64,000 nt of DNA, from the NCBI RefSeq assembly GCF_014490485.1, contig NZ_JACTVA010000023.1:19112-83111 (forward strand), written 5' to 3'. The DNA is from Teichococcus aerophilus. GTDB lineage: Bacteria; Pseudomonadota; Alphaproteobacteria; Acetobacterales; Acetobacteraceae. This document shows positions 18,961 to 26,909 of the stretch, one piece after another. The number at the start of each line of letters is the position of its first letter. Position 1 is the first letter of the stretch. The notes below the pieces were generated by a model that did no database searches, was not told where the DNA came from, and saw only the letters and a program-made list of their open reading frames with translations. The position numbers and the translations under genes are program-made.

Positions 18961-19811
18961 AGCTCCGCAGCCTGCTGTTCGCGCCGGCCGACCAGCCGCG
19001 CAAAATGGAGAAGGCGCTGGCCAGCACCGCCGACGCCGTGGTGCTGGACCTGGAGGACGCCGTCGGGCCCAGCGCCAAGGACGGCGCCCGCGCCGGCCTT
19101 GCGGGCCTGCTGCCGGCCCAGCGGCGCCCCGGCATCGTGGTGCGCGTCAACGCACGCGGCACGCCATGGTACCTGCACGACCTGGCCGCCGCCGTTGCCC
19201 TGCGTCCAGCGGCGGTCATGTTGCCGAAATGCACCGGCCCCGCCGACCTGCAGGCGCTGGACCACCACCTGGAAGCGCTGGAGGCGGCGGCCGGGCTGCC
19301 GCACGGAGGCATCGGCGTGCTGGCGCTGGCGACCGAGACGGCGGCCTCCCTGCACCACCTCGATTACCGGGGCGTGACCCCGCGCCTACGGGCGCTGTGC
19401 TTCGGGGCGGAGGATCTCTCGGCCGAACTCGGCGTACTGCCGCGCGATACCGGGGGTGGCTATGCCGCACCGGCCATCCAGGCCCGTGGCGCCATGCTGC
19501 TGGCCGCGACCGCTGCCGGGGTGCCGGCGCTGGATACCCCCTTCCCCGACCCGCGCGACGAAGCCGGGCTGCTGCGGGAGACTCAGGCAGCGGCGCGCGA
19601 CGGCTTCAGCGGCAAGATGTGCATCCACCCGGCGCAGCTCGCCCCGGTCAATGCCGCCTTCACGCCGGATGCGGCGCAGCTCGCCTGGGCCCGCGCCGTG
19701 CGGGATGCCTTTGCCCGGCAGCCCGAGGCCGGCGTGCTCTCGCTCGACGGGCGGATGGTGGAGCGGATGCATCTGCGCCTGGCCCAGCGGTTGCTGGCCG
19801 GGGCCGACTGA
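18957..19811 (+). CDS. HpcH/HpaI aldolase / CitE-like CoA lyase
   Basis: A 284-residue TIM-barrel lyase of the CitE, malyl-CoA and citramalyl-CoA lyase group. It starts MKLRSLLFAPADQPRKMEKAL, then VVLDLEDAVGPSAK (about residues 26-39), the substrate-binding arginine in VRVNARG (about 63), a metal-binding glutamate in LALATETA, and FGAEDLSAELG (about 142-152). The end SGKMCIHPAQLAPVN is also typical. It is the last gene of the bisC, CoA-transferase, MaoC operon and overlaps MaoC by ATGA. Together these would cleave a hydroxyacyl-CoA to acetyl-CoA or propionyl-CoA plus an oxoacid. The exact substrate is not readable. Confidence 0.9.
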   Translation: MKLRSLLFAPADQPRKMEKALASTADAVVLDLEDAVGPSAKDGARAGLAGLLPAQRRPGIVVRVNARGTPWYLHDLAAAVALRPAAVMLPKCTGPADLQALDHHLEALEAAAGLPHGGIGVLALATETAASLHHLDYRGVTPRLRALCFGAEDLSAELGVLPRDTGGGYAAPAIQARGAMLLAATAAGVPALDTPFPDPRDEAGLLRETQAAARDGFSGKMCIHPAQLAPVNAAFTPDAAQLAWARAVRDAFARQPEAGVLSLDGRMVERMHLRLAQRLLAGAD

Positions 19812-19902
19812 CGGAGGCGGCATTGCCGCGCCGGGCAACGCCGCCTGCATGGAGATGTCATCGTCGCGGTGGGATCGCGTTGGCGGCGCCTGTGGTAGAG
19901 CC

Positions 19903-21129
19903 ATGCCGATGCAGCACCCCGATTCCGCCCCGCCCCGCCGCCCGGCAGGCTCGCCCTGGGAAGTCTTTTTGGCCTTCCTGAAGCTGGGCCTGACCTCCTT
20001 TGGCGGACCCGTCGCGCATCTCGGCTATTTCCGGGCCGAGTTCGTCGAACGGCGCCGCTGGCTGAGCGAGCAAGCCTTCGCCGAGCTGGTCGGCCTGTGC
20101 CAGTTCCTACCTGGACCGGCCTCCAGCAAGGCGGGCTTCGCGCTCGGTCTGTTGCGGGGTGGCAAGCTGGGCGCGGTGGCGGCCTGGGCCGGCTTCACCC
20201 TGCCTTCGGCCCTGGCGATGCTGCTCTTCGCCCGTGGGGCGGCGGACCTCGCCGCCTCACCGCTGGGGGCTGGCCTGCTGCACGGGTTGAAGTTGGTGGC
20301 GGTGGCCATCGTCGCCCAAGCGGTCTGGGGCATGGCCCGGGCGCTGTGCCCGGACCGGGTGCGGGCGGGCATCGCACTGGCCTCGCTGGCGGTGGTCACG
20401 CTGCTCCCCGTCTCGGCCGGGCAGGTGGCGGCCATCGTCCTTGGCGCCGTGGCCGGCTGGTGGCTGTGCCGGGACAGCGCGCCCGCCGCCCCGGCCGAGT
20501 GGCTGGCGGTGCCGTTCTCCCGCAAGGCGGGGCTGTTGTGCCTGGCGCTGTTCGGCCTCCTGCTGGTGCTGCCGCCGCTGCTGGCCGGGGAGGCCGGCGC
20601 GCTGGCGATGTTCGATGCCTTCTACCGCGCCGGCGCGCTGGTCTTCGGCGGCGGCCATGTGGTGCTGCCGCTGCTGCGGGATGGCGTGGTGGCACCCGGC
20701 TGGCTCTCGGACGATATTTTCCTGGCCGGCTATGGCGCGGCACAGGCCATGCCGGGGCCGCTCTTCACCTTCGCCGCTTTCCTTGGCGCCAGCATCCAGC
20801 CGGCAGGCGCGGGGGTACCGGCCGCCGCCCTGGCGCTGGTGGCGGTGTTCCTGCCGGGGTTGCTGCTGTTGCTGGGCGTGCTGCCCTTCTGGGCCGCGCT
20901 GCGCGCCCGCCCCGCGGCGCAGGCCGGCATGCGCGGCATCAATGCCGCCGTGGTCGGGCTGCTGGGCGCCGCGCTCTACGCGCCGGTCTGGACCAGCGCC
21001 GTGCTGCGGCCGCTGGATTTCCTGCTGGTTGCCGCGGGCTTCCTGCTGTTGACGGTCTGGCGCGTCTCGCCACTCTGGATCGTCGTGTTTGGCGCCACGG
21101 CCGGACTGGGCATCGCCGTGCTCGGCTGA
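19903..21129 (+). CDS. chrA: Chromate transporter family protein
   Basis: A 408-residue inner-membrane protein of the CHR family. It has the two homologous halves expected of long-form ChrA: the first with FLKLGLTSFGGPVAHLGYF and LCQFLPGPASSK, the second with FYRAGALVFGGGHVVLPLL and AAQAMPGPLFTFAAFLG. About ten hydrophobic segments are visible. The known role is chromate efflux driven by the proton gradient. The start is not certain: ATG 19903 has only a weak ribosome site, 19909 is a near alternative, and an ATG near 19849 would add about 18 residues. It lies 91 bases after the CitE gene and just before an IclR gene. Confidence 0.9.
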   Translation: MPMQHPDSAPPRRPAGSPWEVFLAFLKLGLTSFGGPVAHLGYFRAEFVERRRWLSEQAFAELVGLCQFLPGPASSKAGFALGLLRGGKLGAVAAWAGFTLPSALAMLLFARGAADLAASPLGAGLLHGLKLVAVAIVAQAVWGMARALCPDRVRAGIALASLAVVTLLPVSAGQVAAIVLGAVAGWWLCRDSAPAAPAEWLAVPFSRKAGLLCLALFGLLLVLPPLLAGEAGALAMFDAFYRAGALVFGGGHVVLPLLRDGVVAPGWLSDDIFLAGYGAAQAMPGPLFTFAAFLGASIQPAGAGVPAAALALVAVFLPGLLLLLGVLPFWAALRARPAAQAGMRGINAAVVGLLGAALYAPVWTSAVLRPLDFLLVAAGFLLLTVWRVSPLWIVVFGATAGLGIAVLG

Positions 21130-21180
21130 ATTCGCCAACGGCCCTTGATGGCGCTGCCATCCAGGCGATAGACCTGTGGC

Positions 21181-21936
21181 ATGACACGCAAGCCAAGGGC
21201 CGTCCCCGCGCTGGAAGGCGTCGCCTCCGCCGAGCGGACGCTGGCCCTGCTCAGTGCCTTCCGCAAGGGCGATGCCACGCTGACCCTGGCGGAGCTCTCC
21301 GCCCGCACCGGGTTGGTGAAAAGCACCATCATGCGCCTGGCGGTGTCACTGGAAGCCTTCGGCTATCTCTCCCGCACCGGTGATGGCGAATACCGGCTGG
21401 AGGCGGAGCTGCTGCGCCTCGGCATGATCTACCAGCAATCCTTCCGGCTGGAGGCGCATGTAATGCCGGTGCTGGAAAAGCTGGTGGAAAAGACAGGCGA
21501 AAGCGCGTCCTTCTACATCCGGCGGGACGAGCAGCGCCTGTGCCTGTTCCGCGCCGATTCGCCGCACCGGTTGCGCCTGCATGTCCGCCAGGGCGACCTG
21601 CTGCCGATGGACAGTTCTGCCATCGCGCAGGTGCTGAGACTGTTCACCACGGTGCCGCTGCCGGCGGAGGCCGCGATGCTGGACTTCCCGCTCTATACCG
21701 GCGGGGTCAGCGATCCGCATGTCGCCGGCATGGCCTCGCCGGTCTTCGGGCCGGACGCGCAATTCGCCGGCGCGCTGACCCTGGCGGGCCCGCTGGCGCG
21801 GCTGACGGAAGAGACCGGCCGCAACATCGCGCCGCTGCTGCGGGATGCGGCCACCGCCCTCACCCGCAGCCTGGGCGGCCGCATGCCGGAGATTCCGACA
21901 CCGCCGCCCACCGCCGCGCCACGCAAGCCACGTTGA
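21181..21936 (+). CDS. IclR family transcriptional regulator
   Basis: A 251-residue regulator with an N-terminal winged helix (VASAERTLALLSAFRKGDATLTLAELSARTGLVKSTIMRLAVSL, about residues 12-56) and a C-terminal GAF-like effector domain (SASFYIRRDEQRLCLF, LLPMDSSAIAQVLRLF, ASPVFGPDAQFAGALTLAGP). It is transcribed in the same direction as chrA, 51 bases downstream, and converges on an oxidoreductase/SBP pair. IclR proteins often control neighbouring catabolic or transport operons, so the 22039-24530 pair is a candidate target. The family is certain; the target is inferred. Confidence 0.9.
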   Translation: MTRKPRAVPALEGVASAERTLALLSAFRKGDATLTLAELSARTGLVKSTIMRLAVSLEAFGYLSRTGDGEYRLEAELLRLGMIYQQSFRLEAHVMPVLEKLVEKTGESASFYIRRDEQRLCLFRADSPHRLRLHVRQGDLLPMDSSAIAQVLRLFTTVPLPAEAAMLDFPLYTGGVSDPHVAGMASPVFGPDAQFAGALTLAGPLARLTEETGRNIAPLLRDAATALTRSLGGRMPEIPTPPPTAAPRKPR

Positions 21937-21967
21937 GGCCGGCGCGCATTTTCTTCCGGTTTACGCG

Positions 21968-22001
21968 ATCACGCTCCCCGGCTTTCGCCAGGAAGCGTGA
22001 T
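21968..22001. terminator. Bidirectional hairpin between convergent genes
   Basis: Stem ATCACGCT / AGCGTGAT with an inner CCCCGGCTTTCGCCAGG loop lies between the end of the IclR gene and the end of the minus-strand oxidoreductase gene. It is followed by a short T-containing stretch on both sides. Confidence 0.5.
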
Positions 22002-22038
22002 TCGGCGTTCTGCAGATTTTAGCGCAGGTATTCCAGCT

Positions 22039-22947
22039 TCACGCGACTTCGGCCGGCTCCATCCGTGCCTCGATCGCCACCAGTGCCTCCTCCAGCGTCG
22101 CCGGCACCTTGCCGCCGAAATGCTCCTTCAGCCCCAGCGCCTCGACCCATTGCAACCGCGCCGCGGTGGAGCGGCTCATGATCGGCTCGATGCCGACATC
22201 GGCCAGCGCCTCGGCTGCCATGCCGGCTTCCTCGGACCGGCGGCGGGCATGAATGACGCCGGTGGTCAGCAAGCCCGCCGCGAAATCCTCGAACGGGCGC
22301 GACAGCGTCTTGGCGGCGGAGGCCAGGACGACGTCCTCCAGCCCGTAGCGGCGCGCGCCCAGCAGCATCTCGCCCGTCAGCGCCTCGATCCCCTTGATCA
22401 ACACCGAGCGCAGGATCTTGATGGCCGAGGCGGTGCCAAGCTTCTCGCCCACCGCGTCGATCTTCATGCCCCAAGGCACCAGCGCATCGCGCACCGCTTC
22501 CGCCGCCGGGCCGCTGGCCAGGATCGGCAGCGCTAGCCCATCTTTCGGCGTGCCGACGATGGAACCATCGGCCAGGATGGCGCCGCTGCCGGCCAAAGCC
22601 GCCGCCATCGCCTGCTTCACCTTCGGCGTGGCGGAAGCGATGTCGATGAACAGGTGCCGCGCGGAGAGATGCGGCGCGAAGGCCTGCGCGCTGGCCACCG
22701 AGGCGGAGCCGGGCGTGACGCCGATGATGACCTGCGCCCGTTCCGCCAACTCGGCCGGGCTGCGCACCAGCGTCACGCCGGCCGCCTTGGCGCGGCTCTG
22801 GATCAGGCTAGCATAGGGCCCGTCGAAGGCGCCGGTGTCATAGCTGAGAACCTGCTCAACCCCGCGGTCCCGCAGGCCCGCGCCCAGCGTGCTGCCGATC
22901 TCGCCATAGCCGATGAACCCGATGCTGATCTGCTGCGCCGTCATCAT
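22039..22947 (-). CDS. NAD(P)-dependent oxidoreductase, 6PGDH/HIBADH-like with DUF1932
   Basis: A 302-residue dehydrogenase of the 3-hydroxyisobutyrate/6-phosphogluconate dehydrogenase superfamily. The dinucleotide loop is ISIGFIGYGEIGSTLGAGL near the N-terminus, followed by IIGVTPGSASVASAQAF and a catalytic-type KILRSVLIKGIEALTGEML segment. The C-terminal half resembles the DUF1932 helical domain. The first ATG (22947) overlaps the stop of the peptide-SBP gene in the sequence ATGATGA, so the two are translationally coupled. Oxidation of a hydroxyacid imported via that SBP would fit, but the substrate is unknown. Confidence 0.85.
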   Translation of the reverse strand: MMTAQQISIGFIGYGEIGSTLGAGLRDRGVEQVLSYDTGAFDGPYASLIQSRAKAAGVTLVRSPAELAERAQVIIGVTPGSASVASAQAFAPHLSARHLFIDIASATPKVKQAMAAALAGSGAILADGSIVGTPKDGLALPILASGPAAEAVRDALVPWGMKIDAVGEKLGTASAIKILRSVLIKGIEALTGEMLLGARRYGLEDVVLASAAKTLSRPFEDFAAGLLTTGVIHARRRSEEAGMAAEALADVGIEPIMSRSTAARLQWVEALGLKEHFGGKVPATLEEALVAIEARMEPAEVA

Positions 22948-24530
22948 ACTCTCCGCACGTTCCAGAATTTCACGAAGCCATCGAGCACGCCGTCGATGGT
23001 GCGGCGCCAGGCCATGGGCTGGAAGATCTGCCCGGTGGGGATGAAGGTCGCATCCCGCCAGGCCTGGGCCTGCATCTGCTCGGCCAGCTTCTTCTGCGCG
23101 GCCGGGTCCTGCTCCTCCATCCACGCATCGCGCAGCCGCTCGGCCTCCGTGCTGGTCGGCCAGCCGTACCAGCCCTGCAGCCCATTGGCGCGCGCCACGC
23201 TGGTGACCGCCGGGTCCAGGATGTTCAGGCCGGAGACCATGGAGGGGAAGACGCTCCAGCCGCCCTTCTCCACCGGCTCACGCGAGTTGCGGCGCTGGAA
23301 CAGCGTGCCGGTATCCATCGCCTGGATATCGACGTTCAGGCCGATGCGGCGGAACAGGTCCATGCCCAGCTGGCCCAGCGGTGCGCTGACCGGGTGATCC
23401 ATCGGCAGCATGAATGCCACCTTCTCGCCCTTGTAGCCGGAGGCCGCGATCTCCTGCTTGGCGCGCTCGATATCCGTCTTGCCGAACAGTTCGTCGAAGC
23501 CGACATCGTTGGCCATCGGCGTACCCGGGCAGAACATGCCGAGCTTGACGTGCCAGGTATCGGGGTCGGAGCTGTAGGACTGCATGAATTCCGCCTGGTC
23601 CACCGCGCGCAGCACGGCGCGGCGTAGCGCCACGTTGTCGAATGGCGGCTGGATGCAGTTGAAGCGCAGGATCGGCGTCAGCCCCTGGCGGTCCTTCACC
23701 TCGACGCGCAGCTGGCGGTGCCGCCGCAGCATCTGAACGAGGTCCGGCGACGGGGTTTCCCACCAATCCACCTCGCCCACCTGCAGCGCGTTGGCGGCGG
23801 CGGAGACGTCCGGCATGGTGGTCCATTCCACCCGCTCGAAATGCGCCACCTTCGGGCCGGCGGTGCCGCCCGGCGTGCCGTCGCCGCGCGGCACGTAACC
23901 GTCGAAGCGCGCATAGGCGGCGCGGGCGCCGGCCATGTGCTGGTCCGGCAGCCAGCGGAACGGGCCGCTGCCCACCATCTCCGTCACCTGCCTGGTAGAT
24001 TCCGTCTTGGCCAGCCGCTCCGGCATGATGGCGCACATGCTGGGCGAGGCCTTGGCCAGCGCCGCCGGCAATAGCGGGAAGCTGCGGTTCAGGCGGAAGC
24101 GGATGGTCTTGTCGTCCGGCGCGTCCAGCTCATCCGTCGCCACCATCAGCGCCTGGCCGAAGGAATCGCGGGAAGCCCAACGGCGGATGCTGGCGACGCA
24201 ATCCCTGGCGGTGACGGCGCTGCCATCGTGGAAGCGCAGGCCGTCCCGCAATGTCAGCCGCCACAGCCTTCCATCATTCTCGATGACGTGGCCCTGCACC
24301 ATCTGTGGCTGTGGCTGGAAATTGGCGTCCAGGCCATAAAGCGTATCGAACACCATGAAGGCGTGGTTGCGCGTCGGCGTCGCCGTGGTCGCCACCGGGT
24401 CGAGCAGCGAGAGATCGACGAAGGGCACGAAGCGGAGGACGCTCTCCGTCTGCGCACGGGCGAGGCTCGGCATGGCGAGGGGCGCGAGGGCGGCGGCGGA
24501 GACCCCACCCAGAAAGTGGCGACGTTGCAT
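22944..24530 (-). CDS. Peptide/nickel-type ABC SBP (family 5), orphan
   Basis: A 528-residue periplasmic binding protein. The signal is short and Tat-like (MQRRHFLGGVSAAALAPLAMPSLARA). It shares with the proteins at 10035 and 30846 the segments TRNHAFMVFDTLYGLD, LRDGLRFHDGSAVTARDCVASIRRWASRD, PFDNVALRRAVLRAVDQ and a terminal VKFWNV. It is followed by a coupled dehydrogenase gene and no permease. The promoter region holds a copy of the shared motif 52 bases upstream of the ATG, suggesting joint regulation with the nag region. The AGGAGGAA ribosome site is strong. The ligand is unknown; homologues in such clusters are not necessarily peptide binders. Confidence 0.9.
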   Translation of the reverse strand: MQRRHFLGGVSAAALAPLAMPSLARAQTESVLRFVPFVDLSLLDPVATTATPTRNHAFMVFDTLYGLDANFQPQPQMVQGHVIENDGRLWRLTLRDGLRFHDGSAVTARDCVASIRRWASRDSFGQALMVATDELDAPDDKTIRFRLNRSFPLLPAALAKASPSMCAIMPERLAKTESTRQVTEMVGSGPFRWLPDQHMAGARAAYARFDGYVPRGDGTPGGTAGPKVAHFERVEWTTMPDVSAAANALQVGEVDWWETPSPDLVQMLRRHRQLRVEVKDRQGLTPILRFNCIQPPFDNVALRRAVLRAVDQAEFMQSYSSDPDTWHVKLGMFCPGTPMANDVGFDELFGKTDIERAKQEIAASGYKGEKVAFMLPMDHPVSAPLGQLGMDLFRRIGLNVDIQAMDTGTLFQRRNSREPVEKGGWSVFPSMVSGLNILDPAVTSVARANGLQGWYGWPTSTEAERLRDAWMEEQDPAAQKKLAEQMQAQAWRDATFIPTGQIFQPMAWRRTIDGVLDGFVKFWNVRRV

Positions 24531-24581
24531 GGTGGGCTGGTTCCTCCTGCAGCGCCCTCTGCCGGGGCGTCTGACTGGTCA

Positions 24582-24598
24582 TTTCAGAATGACGTTGC
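24582..24598 (-). promoter_or_regulatory. Shared 17-bp motif, site 2
   Basis: On the minus strand this reads GCAACGTCATTCTGAAA, 52 bases upstream of the peptide-SBP start. It differs from site 1 (1708-1724) at a single base. It is flanked by a T/A-rich TTTTTAA stretch that could be part of the promoter. Confidence 0.5.
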
Positions 24599-24979
24599 GT
24601 TTTTAACCTGGATGGTTGGGACCAGCCCTGTCAAGTGTCCGTTGGGTCCAGACTAGGCCTGGGCTGCACGCCTATGGGCGGCCGGTGCGCGGGTACAGGC
24701 CAGTTCTCACGGCAAAGCCGGCCCAGATTCCGCTCGCGCCAGAGCACAGACCAACTTCGCCGCTGCTTATTCACCGGCGCCGGGCTTAGCGAGCGCCCGG
24801 GTACCGCGTTGGCAAGTATCGAAGGTTCGTGCCGGCGCCTCGGTTCATCGCCCGGTCATGTCCCGATGATCCCGACCGTGTGATCGCCAATGACGGATGC
24901 TTGTGATGACTGATCCGCCAGCAGTCCCATTGCTGCCATGATTGAGCGCTTCAACGATCGTATCGATGGAGAGCACAGG
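24599..24979. other. Intergenic region without a recognised gene
   Basis: The region between the divergent SBP and small membrane protein genes. Apart from the shared motif at its left edge I see no gene or RNA. A short open frame (24635-24883) has arginine/serine-rich, shadow-like composition and no ribosome site, and was not accepted. Confidence 0.5.
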
Positions 24980-25312
24980 ATGGACATCGAGCGGGACGCG
25001 ATCGGCTGGCGGCAGATCCTGGTCGGTTACGGGCTGGTGGCACTGATCTTCGGCGGGATGGGGGCGGCGCTGCTGTCCACCCAGGCAGCCCAGAGCGGGG
25101 CGGATTTCGAAATGGCAGCCGCCGGCGTCGTCGTCGCGATCATCGTTCTGGACATGGTGTTCCGGCGGGCGCTGACGCGGGCATTCGTGTGGCTCGGGCT
25201 GTCGCCGATGGCGGAGTTCCGGCTGAAGGTCTGCTCGGTGTTCCTGTTATGCCTGCTCTCCCTCGCTGCCTGCGCGCTGGGCGTCGCCGTCAGCATGAGG
25301 ATCAATGCATGA
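24980..25312 (+). CDS. Small membrane protein of unknown function
   Basis: A 110-residue protein with three predicted membrane segments: QILVGYGLVALIFGGMGAALL, MAAAGVVVAIIVLDMVF and VCSVFLLCLLSLAACALGVAV. I do not recognise a family. GGAGAG six bases before the ATG at 24980 favours this start; an ATG at 24938 would add 14 residues. It overlaps the next gene by four bases (ATGA), so the two membrane proteins are translationally coupled and may form one complex. Codon use is like the neighbours, so it is likely a real gene. Confidence 0.7.
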   Translation: MDIERDAIGWRQILVGYGLVALIFGGMGAALLSTQAAQSGADFEMAAAGVVVAIIVLDMVFRRALTRAFVWLGLSPMAEFRLKVCSVFLLCLLSLAACALGVAVSMRINA

Positions 25313-25893
25313 ATGCCGGGCGCGCAGCGGACGCGACATTCACCGCCTATTCGTCCCGGTTGCAGCTGTTGGTGGTGACGGCGGGAGTGCTGCCACTCGT
25401 CGTCATCGGCGCGGTGTCCCTGCCGCTGCTACCGGGGGCGCCGCTGGCGGCGCGGTTGATCGGGCTGGTTATCCTGGCGCCGTTGCTGACCTGGCTGGCG
25501 ATCAATGTCCGCCTCGTCTTCTTCCGTAAGCCGATTATCGAAGTCGATGGCGAAGGGCTACTGTGGCGCCGATGGTCCCGCAAGCGGATCGGCTGGGATG
25601 CCGTGCAGCGCTGGCAGGCGAAGCGGCATATGGGCATTGCGTTCGTGACCCTGTGGCTGCACCAGCCATCGGAGTATCGGTCCACCACGATCCACCGCCT
25701 TCTGGCGCCGGCGAACAAGTGGCTCGGCATGGGTGACGTGACCCTGAACGCGGGCGGCACCAACCGCAGCTTCGAGGAGCTGGCGGCGGCCATCGGCCGC
25801 TACGCGCCGCCGCCCGAGCTGCCGGAAGACCCGCGGCTGGCGCGGCGTCTGCTGGCGGCGCGGGAGAAGCGCGGGCGGGCCGCGGGAAGCTGA
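25309..25893 (+). CDS. Membrane-anchored protein with PH-like domain, unknown function
   Basis: A 194-residue protein. Two hydrophobic segments near the N-terminus (LQLLVVTAGVLPLVVIGAV and ARLIGLVILAPLLTWLAINV) are followed by a soluble domain with the pattern FRKPIIEVDGEGLLWRRWSRKRIGWDAVQRWQ. That pattern resembles bacterial PH-like domains such as the STM3941 group: a strand, an (I/L)GWDxV motif, and a TFxELA-like helix near the end (NRSFEELAAAI). It is coupled to the preceding small membrane protein by an ATGA overlap. The role is unknown and the family suggestion is only a similarity by eye. Confidence 0.7.
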   Translation: MNAGRAADATFTAYSSRLQLLVVTAGVLPLVVIGAVSLPLLPGAPLAARLIGLVILAPLLTWLAINVRLVFFRKPIIEVDGEGLLWRRWSRKRIGWDAVQRWQAKRHMGIAFVTLWLHQPSEYRSTTIHRLLAPANKWLGMGDVTLNAGGTNRSFEELAAAIGRYAPPPELPEDPRLARRLLAAREKRGRAAGS

Positions 25894-25976
25894 AGCCAAC
25901 GGGCAGCGTCCCGCCTGGCCGACGGGCGCCCGGCCCCAGGCCCTGCCCAGGCGCATCGGTCCAGGGCGGTCAGCCA

Positions 25977-25993
25977 TTTTGAAATGCCGTTGC
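25977..25993 (-). promoter_or_regulatory. Shared motif, site 3 (upstream of rraA-like gene)
   Basis: The minus strand reads GCAACGGCATTTCAAAA, matching 13 of 17 bases of site 2, with further agreement in the flanking AACGC. It lies about 70 bases upstream of the RraA-family gene, in opposite orientation to that gene. Confidence 0.35.
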
Positions 25994-26063
25994 GTTCCCT
26001 CCCGCTCCGCGCAATCCTGCCGCCTCGCGGCCAGGATCGGCCGCTGCCGAGCAGGAGGAACGA

Positions 26064-26738
26064 ATGGGTACAGGCTTCAGGATCTTGCCGCGCCAGCGCG
26101 CCGCCAGCGCCGAGTGGGTGGAGCGGTTCCGCCCGCTGCCCGTGGCCAATGTCAGCGACGTCATGGCCCGCATCACCGCCGCCGGCCCGCGGCTGCGGCC
26201 GATGCACCGTGGCGGCGGCATGGTCGGCCCGGCCCTGACGGTCAAGACGCGCCCTGGCGACAACCTGATGATCCATAAAGCGCTGTCCCTCGCCGGGCCC
26301 GGCGATGTCATCGTCGTCGATGGCGGCGGCGACCTGACCAACGCCCTGATCGGCGAGCTGATGGTGGCGCAGATGGTCAAGCGCCGCGTCGGCGGCATTG
26401 TGCTGAACGGCGCCATCCGGGACTGCGCCACGCTACGGGAGCAGGACTTCCCGGTCTATGCCGCCGGCGTCACGCATCGCGGCCCCTACAAGGACGGCCC
26501 CGGCGAGATCAATGTGCCAATCGCCATCGACGGCATGGTCATCGCGCCCGGCGACCTCATCCTGGGCGATGATGACGGCCTGCTCTGCGTGCCGTTCGAC
26601 GAGATGGAAGCGATCCACGCCGCCGCCGCCGCCAAGCACGCGGCGGAGGTGAAGATGATCGCCGATATCGAGGCCGGCACGAACGATACCAGCTGGGTCG
26701 ATGCGGCTCTGCGCCGCCTGGGCTGCGAGGGTCTGTAG
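26064..26738 (+). CDS. RraA family protein (oxoacid aldolase/decarboxylase-like)
   Basis: A 224-residue protein of the RraA/HMG-aldolase family. Members include class II aldolases acting on 4-hydroxy-4-methyl-2-oxoglutarate and 4-carboxy-4-hydroxy-2-oxoadipate, as well as true RNase E inhibitors. Conserved parts are VANVSDVM, MVGPALTVKTRPGDNLMIHKAL, VVDGGGDLTNALIGELM (the metal/substrate loop G-x-x-x-x-A-x-x-G-x-x-x) and GGIVLNGAIRD with R-D. An AGGAGGAA ribosome site lies before the ATG. In a catabolic setting the aldolase role is likelier than RNase E control. It is followed by a hairpin and then the luciferase-like gene. Confidence 0.88.
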   Translation: MGTGFRILPRQRAASAEWVERFRPLPVANVSDVMARITAAGPRLRPMHRGGGMVGPALTVKTRPGDNLMIHKALSLAGPGDVIVVDGGGDLTNALIGELMVAQMVKRRVGGIVLNGAIRDCATLREQDFPVYAAGVTHRGPYKDGPGEINVPIAIDGMVIAPGDLILGDDDGLLCVPFDEMEAIHAAAAAKHAAEVKMIADIEAGTNDTSWVDAALRRLGCEGL

Positions 26739-26760
26739 CCACCGCGCCGATCCAGCCCGC

Positions 26761-26788
26761 GCCGCCGGAGGTCTTGGCCTCCGGTGGC
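26761..26788 (+). terminator. Hairpin after the RraA-family gene
   Basis: GCCGCCGGAGG-TCTTGG-CCTCCGGTGGC forms an 11-bp stem with one non-Watson-Crick pair, 22 bases after the stop. The arms resemble the central hairpin of repeat elements A-C. Confidence 0.5.
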
Positions 26789-26909
26789 CTATCCCTGCCC
26801 GGCCCCGCCGTGCTTCCAGCGTCGGGCAGGGTCCGCGATCCCCGGCGTGCGATTTCCGGTCCCAGCCTGTATCCTGCCTGCGACGTCCTTCCCCCGAGGC
26901 ATTGCGAGC

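Noticed and set aside
24635..24883. Short open frame between the SBP and small membrane protein genes
   Set aside because: No ribosome site, arginine/serine-rich composition, no recognisable domain.
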